Origin: Chloroflexota bacterium
Lineage (GTDB): Bacteria; Chloroflexota; UBA11872; UBA12225
Assembly: GCA_030447525.1 (NCBI GenBank)
Contig: JAUJOR010000009.1
Coordinates: 1-64,000 of the forward strand
Reading direction: 5' to 3'
DNA length: 64,000 nt
In this document: piece after piece, positions 26,282-37,195 of the stretch
Position numbering within the stretch: the first letter of the stretch is position 1
How the letters are laid out: the number at the start of each line of letters is the position of its first letter
The notes under the pieces: generated by a model
Databases searched by the model: none
Told to the model about the DNA's origin: nothing
What the model saw: the letters and a program-made list of their open reading frames with translations, nothing else
Program-made: the position numbers and the translations under genes

Positions 26282-27313
26282 CTAGGGGAGGCCGGCTTGA
26301 TGCCGTGGCACCGGCACGGCCCCCGCGGCCTGACCGACGCTGGCCTGCAGCCGGGAGAGGAGACCGCCTCCGGCGGCCGCGGCGGCCGTGCGGATGCCGT
26401 TGGCGACGGCCTTTTCGTTCGAACGTCCGTGGCCGATAAAGACGGCGCCGCGCACCCCCAGCAGCGGGGCACCCCCTACCTCACTGTAGTCCAGGCGCCT
26501 GGCGGCCCCCCGTAGCGCCGGCCGGAGCACAGCCCCGGCAAGTCGGTAGCGCAAGCGCTCGCTGACCGCCCCGCGGATGAGGCCGAAGATGAGGTCCTGC
26601 ACCCCTTCGGCCAGCTTGAGCATGACGTTCCCCGTAAACCCGTCACAGACGGCGACATCGGCCGCCCCTGAGGTGATGTCCTTGCCTTCCACGTTCCCGA
26701 CAAAGTTCAGATCACTGGCCCGAAGCAGGGCGTGCGCCGACTGCACCAGGGCATTGCCCTTGGTCTCTTCTTCACCGTTGCTCACCAGGCCGACGCGGGG
26801 ATTCCGTACGTCATAGACGTGCTCCATGTAGGCCGCGCCTAGCTGGGCGAACTGCAGCAGGTGGTAAGCCTCGCAGTCCACGTTGGCCCCTGCGTCCACC
26901 AGGAAGCAGTGCCCGGAGAGCAGGGGGACGACCGCCCCGATGGCCGGCCGGTGGACGCCCTCGATGCGTCCCAGAGTAAACAGGGCAGCCGCCATCACCG
27001 CCCCGCTGTTCCCGGCGGAGTACAGGGCGTCCGCCCGCCCCTCGACGAGGAGGCGGGTGGCCACGGCAATTGAGGAGTCCCGCTTGCGCCGTACGGCGCT
27101 CGCCGGCGCCTCATGCATCTCCACCACGTCCGGGGCGTGGACAACGTCTACGGGCAGTCCGGCGGCGTCTGTATAGCCGGCCAGCTGCGCCCGCACGTCC
27201 CCCTCTCGGCCGACGAGCACTACCTCCACCCCGGAACGGGCAGCGGCCACGGCGCCGGCCACCGCCACTCGAGGGGCGTCGTCACCCCCCATTGCATCGA
27301 GGGCGACACGCAT
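26282..27313 (-). CDS. plsX: phosphate acyltransferase PlsX
   Basis: 343 residues. PlsX makes acyl-phosphate from acyl-ACP and phosphate, the first step of phospholipid synthesis with PlsY. The N-terminus MRVALDAMGGDDAPRVAV is diagnostic. Further signatures are SAGNSGAVMAAALFTLGRI, GANVDCEAYHLLQFAQLG, NGEEETKGNALVQ and VCDGFTGNVMLKLAEGV. The ATG at 27313 follows GAGAGGGG. The end of the protein runs slightly past the usual length with a Gly/Ala-rich tail. It is convergent with the GT2 gene; the usual neighbours fabH or rpmF are not adjacent. Confidence 0.95.
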   Translation of the reverse strand: MRVALDAMGGDDAPRVAVAGAVAAARSGVEVVLVGREGDVRAQLAGYTDAAGLPVDVVHAPDVVEMHEAPASAVRRKRDSSIAVATRLLVEGRADALYSAGNSGAVMAAALFTLGRIEGVHRPAIGAVVPLLSGHCFLVDAGANVDCEAYHLLQFAQLGAAYMEHVYDVRNPRVGLVSNGEEETKGNALVQSAHALLRASDLNFVGNVEGKDITSGAADVAVCDGFTGNVMLKLAEGVQDLIFGLIRGAVSERLRYRLAGAVLRPALRGAARRLDYSEVGGAPLLGVRGAVFIGHGRSNEKAVANGIRTAAAAAGGGLLSRLQASVGQAAGAVPVPRHQAGLP

Positions 27314-27512
27314 ACGCCCCTCTCAGTCCTCCATCCTCAGAAGCCTCAGAAGCTCGTGCGCCACGTCCACCGAGCCGACCGGACAGTATCTCTAGGGATC
27401 GGCCGGCGAGGTGCGGCCCTCCGCCCTCAGGAGCTCGTGGATGCCAGGGAGCATAGCACCTCCCTGCCGGCATCCAGCGCCGGGCAGGGAGGGGATGGGC
27501 TGTGAGCACCTG

Positions 27513-29555
<2,043 letters not shown>

Positions 29556-29716
29556 TCACGCCCCGCAGCGGTACCCTGGAGCGCGCCGGGGGGTCTGCCG
29601 CCGACAACGTGGCGGCGCCCTTCCTAGCAAGTCCAGGGGTACACTGCAATTCTACCATATCAAAGAGGGCAGAAAACCGTTCCGGGAGGACAGGGGCGCG
29701 TGATGGACATCGAGGA

Positions 29717-30994
29717 ATGAGCGCTGACCCCCGTCCCGCCGCTGTGCCGGCGGCCCCGCCGGGGCCGCCTCCGCCCGGGGAAACGGAGGCGCGTGACGGT
29801 GATGCCCCGGCCGGCTGGCGCCGCCAGCTGGGGGCCTTGTGCGCCGCGCAGGTGATCTCGGCCGTCGCCTTTAGCTTCGCCCTCCCGTTCCTGCCCCTGT
29901 ACATCCAGGCCCTGGGTGTCGCGGACGCCGGGGAGGCCGGGCTGTGGGCCGGGGCGTCGTCCGCAGGGTTCAACGTGGTGATGGCCTCCCTGGGTCCGGT
30001 GTGGGGGGCCATGGCTGACCGGCGCGGGCCGCGCTTGATGGTCGGCCGGGCCATGTTCGGCGGGGCCTTCGTCATCGGCGCCATGGGCCTGGTGCGGAGC
30101 GTCTATGGCCTGTTTGGCCTGCGCCTGCTACAGGGGGCCATCACCGGGGTGCAGGCCGCCATCACCGTTCTGGTGGCCGCCTTCGTCCCCCGCCGTCGCC
30201 TGGCCTCCAGCGTGGGACTGCTGCAGATGGCGACATTCGGCGGGGCCTCCGCCGGCCCTATCCTCGGTGGCGCCGTCGCCGACCGCTACGGCTACCGGCC
30301 GGCCTTCCTCATCACCGGCGCCCTGATGTTCCTGTCCGGCGCCATCGTCTTCGCCGCCGTCCCGGAGCGCGCGCGGCCCCGGCGCGGGGCGGCGCGGGCG
30401 GGCCTGTTCGCCGGACTGCGCTGGGCCGGGGACTCCCCGGCCCTGATGGCCATGGCGGCCATCCTGTTCATCCTACAGTTCGCAGCCACGGTCATCTCCC
30501 CGGTACTGCCCCTGTTCATCAAGGAGCTCTCCGGGGACCCGGCGCGGGCGGCCACGACCACCGGACTGGTGCTCGGACTGGGTGGCCTGTTCGGCTCCTT
30601 GAGCGCCATCGCCGCCGGACGGGCGGCGGACACCGTGGGCCACAAACCCATCTTGCTCATCGCCGCCGTCGGGTCGACGTTGCTGTACTTTCCCCAGGCC
30701 CTGGTCAGCAACACCGATCAGCTCCTCTTGCTGCGCATCGGCCTGGGCTTATTCAACGGGGCGCTGATCCCCAGCACCCAGGCCATCATCGGCCTGAGCA
30801 CCCCACCGGAGCGCCGGGGGATCGCCTTTGGCATCGCCGCCAGCGCCGCCTCCCTGGGGGGCGCCGCCGGCCCGCTCGTCGGCGCCCTGGTGGCCGCGTT
30901 CCTGGGGATCCGAGCCGTGTTCGTCGTCACCTCCGCCCTACTCCTGGTGGCCTGCGTCGTGCTGGCCCGTGCCCTACCCTCGGACGAGGCGTGA
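29717..30994 (+). CDS. major facilitator superfamily transporter (drug/multidrug efflux type)
   Basis: 425 residues with about 12 membrane helices. The short loop after helix 2 reads WGAMADRRGPRLMVGRAMFG, the MFS signature (G-x3-D-R-x-G-R-[RK]), and a related loop recurs in the second half as AAGRAADTVGHKPILL. The N-terminal 30 residues are Pro/Ala-rich and cytoplasmic. It is divergent from gyrB. I used ATG 29717; the frame is open further upstream but that stretch overlaps the gyrB promoter region. The substrate is unknown; efflux-type annotation is by resemblance only. Confidence 0.85.
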   Translation: MSADPRPAAVPAAPPGPPPPGETEARDGDAPAGWRRQLGALCAAQVISAVAFSFALPFLPLYIQALGVADAGEAGLWAGASSAGFNVVMASLGPVWGAMADRRGPRLMVGRAMFGGAFVIGAMGLVRSVYGLFGLRLLQGAITGVQAAITVLVAAFVPRRRLASSVGLLQMATFGGASAGPILGGAVADRYGYRPAFLITGALMFLSGAIVFAAVPERARPRRGAARAGLFAGLRWAGDSPALMAMAAILFILQFAATVISPVLPLFIKELSGDPARAATTTGLVLGLGGLFGSLSAIAAGRAADTVGHKPILLIAAVGSTLLYFPQALVSNTDQLLLLRIGLGLFNGALIPSTQAIIGLSTPPERRGIAFGIAASAASLGGAAGPLVGALVAAFLGIRAVFVVTSALLLVACVVLARALPSDEA

Positions 30995-31172
30995 CTCAGA
31001 ACGCTCGCGTCCCAGTTCAAGGACTGGGTGTGCCCTGAAGCGGTCAGGCGACGGCGGATGTGACGGGAAGCTGGCCTCTTCTCTCTAGCCGCTCCGGGAG
31101 CTCCCCCAGCGCGGCTCCAGTGCGCCGGCCCGGCGCCCGTGCCTCCCGACGCCAGGGCTGGCACCTGAGACG

Positions 31173-32066
31173 TCATTCGCAGTGGAACGAAGCCCCGTAG
31201 GTCCCAGGGCCGACGTACGTCCCGATCACCGGACCGATCTCGGTATCCAGGAACCGCTCTTCAGGGACGTCGAAGCGGGCCCGAATCAGCCCCTTGAGCT
31301 CCTGAGCGGTCGCCGCCGCGTCGGCGTGGAGCACGGCCACGTGGGCAAATGGCCGCCCCTGGGCGTACTCGGCCATCAACTCCAGCAGCCGCTCGGTAGC
31401 CCGGGCCCGCGTGCGGGCCCGGTCCCTGGGGACGACCTCCCCGTCGGCGACGGTGAGAATGGGACGGATCTGTAACAGACTGCCGACCAGGGCCTGCGCC
31501 CGTCCGATGCGCCCGCCCTTCTGCAGATACTCCAAGGTATCCGGCACGAAGAGGACGCGCGGCTTCGTCATCAGCGCGCGAGCGCCGGCCACCACCTCCT
31601 CGAAGGACTTGCCGCCGGCCGCGTCCTGGGCGGCACGCATGGCCACCACGCCCTGGCAGGTGGCGATGGTGAGGGTATCGATGGTCTCGATACGCACGTC
31701 CGGACGTTCCTGGCGCAGCATCGTGGCCGCCGTCTCCGCCGAGCGGAACGTCCCGCTCAGCTTGGAGGAGGCGTGCACCGAGATGATGGCGTCCGCCGCC
31801 TGGGCCACTTCACGGTAGGCCGCGAGGAACTCCCCGACCGCCGGCTGCGACGTCTTGGGTGGGGCCTTTGCCTCGCGCAAGCGGCGGTAGAACTCACGGT
31901 TGGTCAGGTCAACCGTCTCGGTAAACTCCTGGTCTCCAAAGGAGATGTGCAGGGGAACGATCCTGATCTCGTTGGCCCTGGCGAGATGGTCAGGGATCCA
32001 CCCCAGGCTGTCGGTGACGACCCTGATCCTCCCCTTCGGCGTCTCTACGGCGTACTCCCCTTGCAT
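31173..32066 (-). CDS. DegV-family fatty-acid-binding protein
   Basis: 297 residues. DegV/FakB proteins bind a fatty acid for phosphorylation by FakA. Signatures are RVVTDSLGWIPDHLA at residues 15-29, VPLHISFGDQEFTE, the TSQPAVGEFLAAYRE motif, ISVHASSKLSGTFRSA, and the late GPVIGTYVGPGTYGASFH. No FakA is in the window. The ATG at 32066 is used. It is convergent with the MFS gene. Confidence 0.92.
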   Translation of the reverse strand: MQGEYAVETPKGRIRVVTDSLGWIPDHLARANEIRIVPLHISFGDQEFTETVDLTNREFYRRLREAKAPPKTSQPAVGEFLAAYREVAQAADAIISVHASSKLSGTFRSAETAATMLRQERPDVRIETIDTLTIATCQGVVAMRAAQDAAGGKSFEEVVAGARALMTKPRVLFVPDTLEYLQKGGRIGRAQALVGSLLQIRPILTVADGEVVPRDRARTRARATERLLELMAEYAQGRPFAHVAVLHADAAATAQELKGLIRARFDVPEERFLDTEIGPVIGTYVGPGTYGASFHCE

Positions 32067-32195
32067 CCTCGTGAAGTGACCCTAGCCCTTTGCGCCCGGC
32101 CTGCCCAGGGGAGTGTACACTCGAAACGAGGCAGCGGCCTACAAGGCGACCTACAATCGGCTTTACAACGCCAGACGTGGAACAACACAGCGGTG

Positions 32196-33449
32196 ATGGC
32201 CCAAGGGAGTCCGGCTGAACCGGGGCATTTCTTTGCCCGCGTGCTTGCCGACCAGCACTACCAGAAGGGAGTGGAGCGGGAGCAGCGGGGGGATTGGCAC
32301 AGGGCCCTGCTCAGCTACCGGCGGGCCAGCGCGCTGGATCCATACAACGTCTTGTACCTCCTGGCCCGGGGGCACATCTGCCAGCTCCACGGGCTGGAAC
32401 CGGAGGCCGAGGATTGTTACCGGGTGGCCCTGCGCCAGCGGCCGGATGACACCGTTGCCCTGTACAACCAGGCACAGCTCCTGGCCGCCCGTGGCCAGCT
32501 GGAGGAGGCCCGCTCCAAGCTGGCCAGGATCGTCGCCGGGGGCGTCGAGGCCCTGGGGGAGCGGGCAGCGCCGATCTTCTGCCGTCTGGGCGACATCGCC
32601 CTGCGCCACGAGGACTACCCCACGGCGGGCCTGCACTTCCGGCGCGCCCTGGAGTGTACGCCCGGCCAGCGCTACGCCACGGCCGCCCTGGGCGGGCTGG
32701 AGCGCTTTGCCGAGTTTGCGCGGCCCTTTGACCAGGCCGGCGGAATCCGGCCCAAAGTAGCCTTCTACGGCTACGCCGGGGCCGTGCTCCTGGGCCTGGC
32801 CGAAGACGATGGGATCTCCATTCCAGCCTACCCCGGGCTGGGCTTCGACTCCCTGGCTGAGCTGGCCCAGACACTGGCCCGTTTCACCGGCCTGGCCCGG
32901 CGCCTGGGCTGGCGCTTCGACGCCGTCGTGCCCTTGGACGCGGAGAGCCTGCCCCTGGCGATTGCCCTGGCGGCGGCCCTTGACGCCCGCCCCCTGATGG
33001 GTGTGGAGCACTGCCGGCGAGACGCCTGCGTCCTGGGCGTGAGCGGCACGGGGACCGACCCGGCGGGGGTCTGTCGCGCGGTCTCCGCCCTGCGCCGGCG
33101 CACTACCCGCGCCCTCTTCTACGCCGCCGGCGTGACGCACCCGGTGTGGGAGTACGCCCCGGCGATGCAGGTTGCCAGTGTCCCCAGCCGCCTAGAGTTC
33201 CCCTGGGGTCGCGGCGAAGCCATGGCCCCGGAGCATGCCGAAGCCCTGGGGGCTGAGCTGGGGGCGGCGCTCGAGCGCGCCGCCCCCGACGCCACACTGC
33301 AAGCCCAGGTAGCCTGGTACAGCGCGCCTGGGGGGCATCCCCGCCTGGGCTTCAGCCCCACCACGCTGGAGACGCTCATCCCATCCGCCGGACCTCCCGG
33401 TACGCCGGCGGGGAGCGGGCTGGCCGTTCAGCCGGGCATCTCTGTTTGA
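32196..33449 (+). CDS. TPR-repeat protein of unknown function
   Basis: 417 residues. About four tetratricopeptide helical pairs occupy residues ~20-180 (HYQKGVEREQRGDWHRALLS, ALYNQAQLLAARGQLEEARS, EDYPTAGLHFRRALECTPG), suggesting a protein-binding scaffold. Residues ~190-380 form a second alpha/beta-looking domain with AFYGYAGAVLLGLAEDDG and VVPLDAESLPLAIALAAALD that I do not recognise. The ATG at 32196 (GTG 32193 adjacent) is chosen because family-like sequence starts there. It ends at the rpmH promoter, so dnaA is not in its usual place. Confidence 0.7.
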   Translation: MAQGSPAEPGHFFARVLADQHYQKGVEREQRGDWHRALLSYRRASALDPYNVLYLLARGHICQLHGLEPEAEDCYRVALRQRPDDTVALYNQAQLLAARGQLEEARSKLARIVAGGVEALGERAAPIFCRLGDIALRHEDYPTAGLHFRRALECTPGQRYATAALGGLERFAEFARPFDQAGGIRPKVAFYGYAGAVLLGLAEDDGISIPAYPGLGFDSLAELAQTLARFTGLARRLGWRFDAVVPLDAESLPLAIALAAALDARPLMGVEHCRRDACVLGVSGTGTDPAGVCRAVSALRRRTTRALFYAAGVTHPVWEYAPAMQVASVPSRLEFPWGRGEAMAPEHAEALGAELGAALERAAPDATLQAQVAWYSAPGGHPRLGFSPTTLETLIPSAGPPGTPAGSGLAVQPGISV

Positions 33450-33473
33450 TAGACTAAATCGTTTGGCTATAGG
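33446..33473 (+). promoter_or_regulatory. putative promoter of the rpmH-rnpA-yidD-yidC-jag cluster
   Basis: TTGATA (33446-33451) and TATAGG (33468-33473) are separated by 16 bases and lie 22 bases before the rpmH start. The -35 overlaps the stop codon of the TPR gene. Surrounding sequence is AT-richer than the region average. Confidence 0.5.
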
Positions 33474-33494
33474 GAAGCGACTGGGAGAAGTGCG

Positions 33495-33629
33495 GTGAAA
33501 CGGACGTGGCAGCCCAAATCGCGCCGCCGCCAGCGCGTGCACGGCTTCATGAAGCGGATGAGCACGAAGAGCGGGCGCCGGGTGCTCAAGGCCCGCCGCC
33601 TGCGCGGGCGCAAGCGCCTCACGGTGTAA
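33495..33629 (+). CDS. rpmH: 50S ribosomal protein L34
   Basis: A 44-residue, extremely basic protein starting at GTG 33495 with GGGAGAAG just upstream. It begins [20 protein letters not shown] and contains [20 protein letters not shown], the L34 signature, ending RLTV. It is the first gene of the conserved rpmH-rnpA-yidD-yidC-jag order. L34 is usually next to dnaA, which is not here. Confidence 0.97.
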   Translation: MKRTWQPKSRRRQRVHGFMKRMSTKSGRRVLKARRLRGRKRLTV

Positions 33630-33753
33630 GGTGATCACTGCTCCGTAGGGCCGTATCCCCGACTGGGCCCAGGGCGGTGCCGGCGGCGCCCGGTGTGGTA
33701 GCACGCCCCGGCCGGCGGGAGCAGTCCGAGTTCGGACCGGCCGATGGGGAGTT

Positions 33754-34122
33754 ATGCAGCGCCTGCACCGTCTGCGCGCCGCCAGCGAATTCGAGCGGGC
33801 GCGCAAGCGCGGGCGATCGTGGGGAAACGCCTTGCTGGTCCTACACGCCGTGCGGGGCTCGGACGACACAACGCGCTGCGGCTTCTCGGTCTCGCGCCGC
33901 GTCGGCGGCGCAGTAGTGCGCAATCGGGTGCGCCGGCGGCTGCGGGAGATTGTCCGTCGGCGCCTCTCGGACCTGCCGGCCGGGTGGCTCCTGGTGGTCA
34001 GCGCCCGACCGCAGACGGCCACCGCCCCTTTTGCCGAGCTGACGCGGGCCACCGAAGACCTGCTGGGGCGCGCCGGATTGCTCTCTGGGGGGGCCACCGG
34101 TGACACTGGTCCCCGTCGGTGA
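33754..34122 (+). CDS. rnpA: ribonuclease P protein component
   Basis: 122 residues, basic. It binds RNase P RNA and helps remove tRNA 5' leaders. The RNR signature region reads VSRRVGGAVVRNRVRRRLRE near residues 47-66; the N-terminus RLHRLRAASEFERARKRGRS is typical. ATG 33754 follows GGGGAG. It lies 124 bases after rpmH. Confidence 0.96.
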   Translation: MQRLHRLRAASEFERARKRGRSWGNALLVLHAVRGSDDTTRCGFSVSRRVGGAVVRNRVRRRLREIVRRRLSDLPAGWLLVVSARPQTATAPFAELTRATEDLLGRAGLLSGGATGDTGPRR

Positions 34123-34131
34123 GGGTGGGGC

Positions 34132-34344
34132 GTGAAGCGCCTGGCGCTCCTGGGCATCCGGATCTATCAAGGGGGAAAGGGGTGGCTCATCCCGTCGGGG
34201 ACGTGCCGCTACTATCCTACGTGCTCGGCCTACGGCTACGAGGCCATCGAGCGCCATGGTATACTCCGGGGTGGTTGGCTGGCGGTCCGGCGTATTGGTC
34301 GCTGCCATCCGTTTAATCCCGGCGGCTACGATCCGGTGCCCTGA
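34132..34344 (+). CDS. yidD: membrane protein insertion efficiency factor YidD
   Basis: 70 residues from GTG 34132. The family core [11 protein letters not shown], then [19 protein letters not shown] and [17 protein letters not shown] is complete, including the conserved cysteines. YidD is a small amphipathic inner-membrane-associated protein that assists YidC-dependent insertion. It starts 9 bases after rnpA stops. Confidence 0.96.
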   Translation: MKRLALLGIRIYQGGKGWLIPSGTCRYYPTCSAYGYEAIERHGILRGGWLAVRRIGRCHPFNPGGYDPVP

Positions 34345-34507
34345 CAGGGGCGCTGCGGGTGTGGCTCCCGGGATGCGTTGTTTTTGGGAAGCGTCTCACT
34401 CACCGAGGCGCCGTCGGCGGCGGGCGCTCCTCGCCGGATCTGGCCGGCTCGGGCGCTGGCCCGCCGGCCGCGGTTTGCGGGGGCGATGAGGGCAGGGAGG
34501 AACCCGC

Positions 34508-35446
34508 TTGGAGGATCCGCGGACCTACTACTGGAACTTGCTGCTCGTGCATCCCCTGGAGCGCGCGCTGCAGTTCCTCTCTACCGATCTGGCCCTCGGC
34601 GCCGGCCTGGCCATCATCCTCTTTACCGTCCTGATGCGCCTGGTGCTGTTGCCCCTGACCATGCAGCAGTTCCGCTCCCAGCGGGCGATGCAGCGTCTGC
34701 AGCCGGAGCTCAAAGAGCTGCAGCGCAGACTCGGCAAGGATCGGGAAAAGCTGCAGCTGGAGACGATGGCCCTCTACAAGCAGCACGGGGTCAACCCGGC
34801 CGCCGGATGCCTGCCGCTGATCGTCCAGATGCCCATCCTCTTCGCCTTGTACGCCGCCCTCAGCAACCTGGGCCACAGCGACGAGGTCTTTCAGCGTCCC
34901 TGGCTGTGGGTGGCACGGCTCGATCAACCTGACGTCCTCAACGTGGGAGGGGTGGCCTTGCCGTTTATCCTGCCCGTCCTGACGGCGGCCTCGCAATGGG
35001 TGCAACAGCGGATGATGACGCCCCCCACCGACGACCCGCAGCAGCGGATGCAGAACCAGGTGATGCAGTTCCTGCCCTTGATGATGCTCTACTTCGGCAC
35101 GACCATCTCCGCCGGCGTCGTCCTGTACTGGCTGACCCAGAACGTGGCCGGTATCGTTCAGCAATACTTCCAGGCCGGCTGGGGCTCGCTCCTCCCCAAC
35201 GGCGGCTCGGCGCCGGCCACCAAGACCGGAAACACGGCGCCGGCCACCAAGACCGGCAGCGCGCCTGACGACGGCGGCGCTTCCCCCCTGGCCGGGGGCG
35301 CTAACGGCGCTCCGCCCCCGGCCAGGCTGCGCGGCGCCCCGCGTGCGGGACAGCGCAACGGGCGCCGCGGCCCGGACCTGAAAGGCGGTACTGAGGGGGG
35401 CAACACCGCCAGGCGGGGCGGGCGGGGGGCGAGTGGCAAACGGTAG
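34508..35446 (+). CDS. yidC: YidC/Oxa1-family membrane protein insertase
   Basis: 312 residues, Gram-positive/Oxa1 size, without the large periplasmic domain of E. coli YidC. Core helices include LAIILFTVLMRLVLLPLTMQ, GCLPLIVQMPILFALYAALS, and the last helix LPLMMLYFGTTISAGVVLYW. The charged cytoplasmic loop QRLQPELKELQRRLGKDREK is typical. The C-terminal ~75 residues are a basic, Gly/Ala/Pro-rich tail, with the unit APATKTG duplicated at 35209-35260; basic tails can contact the ribosome. TTG 34508 is preceded by GGGAGG at 7 bases. Confidence 0.95.
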   Translation: MEDPRTYYWNLLLVHPLERALQFLSTDLALGAGLAIILFTVLMRLVLLPLTMQQFRSQRAMQRLQPELKELQRRLGKDREKLQLETMALYKQHGVNPAAGCLPLIVQMPILFALYAALSNLGHSDEVFQRPWLWVARLDQPDVLNVGGVALPFILPVLTAASQWVQQRMMTPPTDDPQQRMQNQVMQFLPLMMLYFGTTISAGVVLYWLTQNVAGIVQQYFQAGWGSLLPNGGSAPATKTGNTAPATKTGSAPDDGGASPLAGGANGAPPPARLRGAPRAGQRNGRRGPDLKGGTEGGNTARRGGRGASGKR

Positions 35447-35595
35447 TACCACCGTCCCCGCCGGAGGGGAAGTTCATACCCAGGTCGGAGGCGTAAGCGC
35501 CGCGGACGCGGGGGGCGATGGCGGGTCTAACGCTGCGTGCGCCGCCGGCGCGCGCACCAATAGCGGGAATAGAGCAGGCAGAACGGAGGGAATGG

Positions 35596-36402
35596 ATGGC
35601 AGGGGCGCCTTCTCGCGCAATTGAGGTCAGCGCGAAGAACGTCGACGAGGCCGTACAACGGGCCCTGCAGCAGCTCGGCTGCACGCGCGAGGAGGTAGAC
35701 GTGGAGGTTGTCCATCCGGGCAGCCCCGGGCGGCTCCTCGGCTTCGGCGCCGAGCCGGCGCGGGTGCGCGTCACCCAATCCGGCGTATCGCTCGGAGCGC
35801 CCCAAGCGTCCCAGGCCCCGGCGCACGTCGTGGATGCGGGCGATACCGGACTGCCAGCCCCTGCGCCCGTCCCCGGTGGGACCGGCGTGCTGGACCGAGA
35901 GCCCCAGACTGATAAGGACGAGTCAGACGAAGATGGCGTACCCCGTGACCCGGTGCGTGATGCCGAGCTCGCCCGCATCATGCTGGTGGAGCTGCTCCAC
36001 CGGATGGACATGCGTGACTTGCGGGTAGAAGTCACCAGCGCTGAGCCCCTGATGCTGAACGTGCTGGGAGGTGACGTGGCCGACCTGATCGGGCGTCGGG
36101 GCGAGAACCTCCGCGCCTTGCAGTTCGTCCTCAGTCTGATGTTGAACAAGCAGCTACGGCGCCACATCCGCATCACCGTCGACGCCGACGGCTACCGCTC
36201 GCGACGCGAGGACCTCCTGCAGGGAATGGCCCAACGCTTCGCCCAGCGCGTGCGCGAGACGCGTCAGCCGATGCAGCTCGAGGCCATGCCGCCGAACGAG
36301 CGCCGTATCGTTCATCTTACCCTGGCCGACGATCCAGACGTGGTCACCGAGAGCGCCGGCGAGGGCGACACCCGCCGCGTGGTCATCAAGCCCCGCCACT
36401 AA
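35596..36402 (+). CDS. jag: Jag/KhpB RNA-binding protein (Jag-N, KH, R3H)
   Basis: 268 residues. The Jag_N domain covers residues ~8-50 (VSAKNVDEAVQRALQQLG, GRLLGFGAEPARVRV). An acidic linker follows. The KH domain has its GxxG loop in DLIGRRGENLRALQFVLSLM near residue 165, and the R3H motif region contains RQPMQLEAMPPNERRIVH. KhpB-type proteins bind small RNAs and affect cell elongation. ATG 35596 follows GGAGGG at 5 bases; the frame is open further upstream but without family sequence. Confidence 0.93.
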   Translation: MAGAPSRAIEVSAKNVDEAVQRALQQLGCTREEVDVEVVHPGSPGRLLGFGAEPARVRVTQSGVSLGAPQASQAPAHVVDAGDTGLPAPAPVPGGTGVLDREPQTDKDESDEDGVPRDPVRDAELARIMLVELLHRMDMRDLRVEVTSAEPLMLNVLGGDVADLIGRRGENLRALQFVLSLMLNKQLRRHIRITVDADGYRSRREDLLQGMAQRFAQRVRETRQPMQLEAMPPNERRIVHLTLADDPDVVTESAGEGDTRRVVIKPRH

Positions 36403-36462
36403 CCTACACAATTGACCGCGCGTCGGTGCGCCTCGCCTCGTGGGAGGGGCCGCGCGGCGCGC

Positions 36463-36516
36463 GGGTGAGGGGGCGCCGTCCGACCCTCACCCTAGCCCGC
36501 TCCCAGCGGGAGCGGG
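36463..36516. terminator. two adjacent hairpins after jag
   Basis: GGGTGAGGG (36463-36471) pairs with CCCTCACCC (36484-36492), and CCCGCTCCC (36496-36504) pairs with GGGAGCGGG (36508-36516) around a 3-base loop. Both stems are perfect. No T-run follows, so this could be a factor-assisted terminator or a REP-like element. It closes the ribosomal/insertase cluster. Confidence 0.45.
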
Positions 36517-36683
36517 AGTCTGGCCGTGCCGGGGATGAACAATCCAGCCGGTTGACCCTGAAGGGATGCCCTGGATAGCATAAGCATGAAGGGAAACGTC
36601 CCAGCGGGCCTGGGCAGACGGTCTCAGGCCCGAAGCATCCGCATGGTGGGTCAGTCACACCCCCAGAAGAGGTAACACCAAGC

Positions 36684-37073
36684 ATGGCCAAGACGTTCCG
36701 CCAGATGGTCGGCGAGGCACGCGAGCAGGTGCAGGTGCTCACGCCGCAGCAGGCCCAGCAGCAGATGCAGCAGAATCCCAACGTTGTGGTCGTCGACGTC
36801 CGTGAGCCGGAGGACGTCAAGGCCACCGGGGCCATTCCCGGGTCGGTCAACGTCCCGTTGGGGGTGCTGGCCATCCGCGCCGACACCGAGCTGCCGGAGA
36901 ACATGCGCGATCCCCGGCTGCAAGACCGCTCTACGCCGGTGATCACCACCTGTGGAGCCGGGGGACAGGCGGCCCTGGCCGCCAAGACGCTCCAGGACAT
37001 GGGCTTCTCCAACGTCTCCATGATCGATGGGGGCACGCGGGGCTGGAAGGAGGCCGGCCTGCCGACCGAGTAA
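36684..37073 (+). CDS. rhodanese-like domain protein
   Basis: 129 residues, a single rhodanese domain after a short Gln-rich N-terminal helix (QQAQQQMQQNP). VVVVDVREPEDVKATGAIPG and the final SMIDGGTRGWKEAGLP are family marks. The active-site loop begins TTCGAGGQAALAA: the Cys is present, but the Arg usual at the sixth loop position is Gln. That may mean altered sulfur-donor specificity; persulfide carrier function is inference. GAAGAGG lies before the ATG at 36684. It stands alone between jag and glpD. Confidence 0.88.
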   Translation: MAKTFRQMVGEAREQVQVLTPQQAQQQMQQNPNVVVVDVREPEDVKATGAIPGSVNVPLGVLAIRADTELPENMRDPRLQDRSTPVITTCGAGGQAALAAKTLQDMGFSNVSMIDGGTRGWKEAGLPTE

Positions 37074-37081
37074 CCACCGGC

Positions 37082-37143
37082 CACCGGCCATCGGCCGGTG
37101 CGGCAGACGAGAGACACGCCCCGGCGCCGATACGCCGGGGCGT
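37082..37143. terminator. double hairpin after the rhodanese gene
   Basis: CACCGGCC (37082-37089) pairs with GGCCGGTG (37093-37100) over a 3-base loop. Then ACGCCCCGGCG (37116-37126) pairs perfectly with CGCCGGGGCGT (37133-37143) over 6 bases. No T-tract follows. Position just after a stop codon and before the next promoter suits termination. Confidence 0.5.
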
Positions 37144-37195
37144 CGTCGTGCCCGACCGGTGACCCGCAAGTTGGCGCTGTGCCTAGAATCTGGCG

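Noticed and set aside
33450..33494. Chromosome replication origin near rpmH
   Set aside because: No cluster of DnaA boxes (TTATCCACA-like) seen and dnaA is absent; the AT-richer patch is explained by a promoter.
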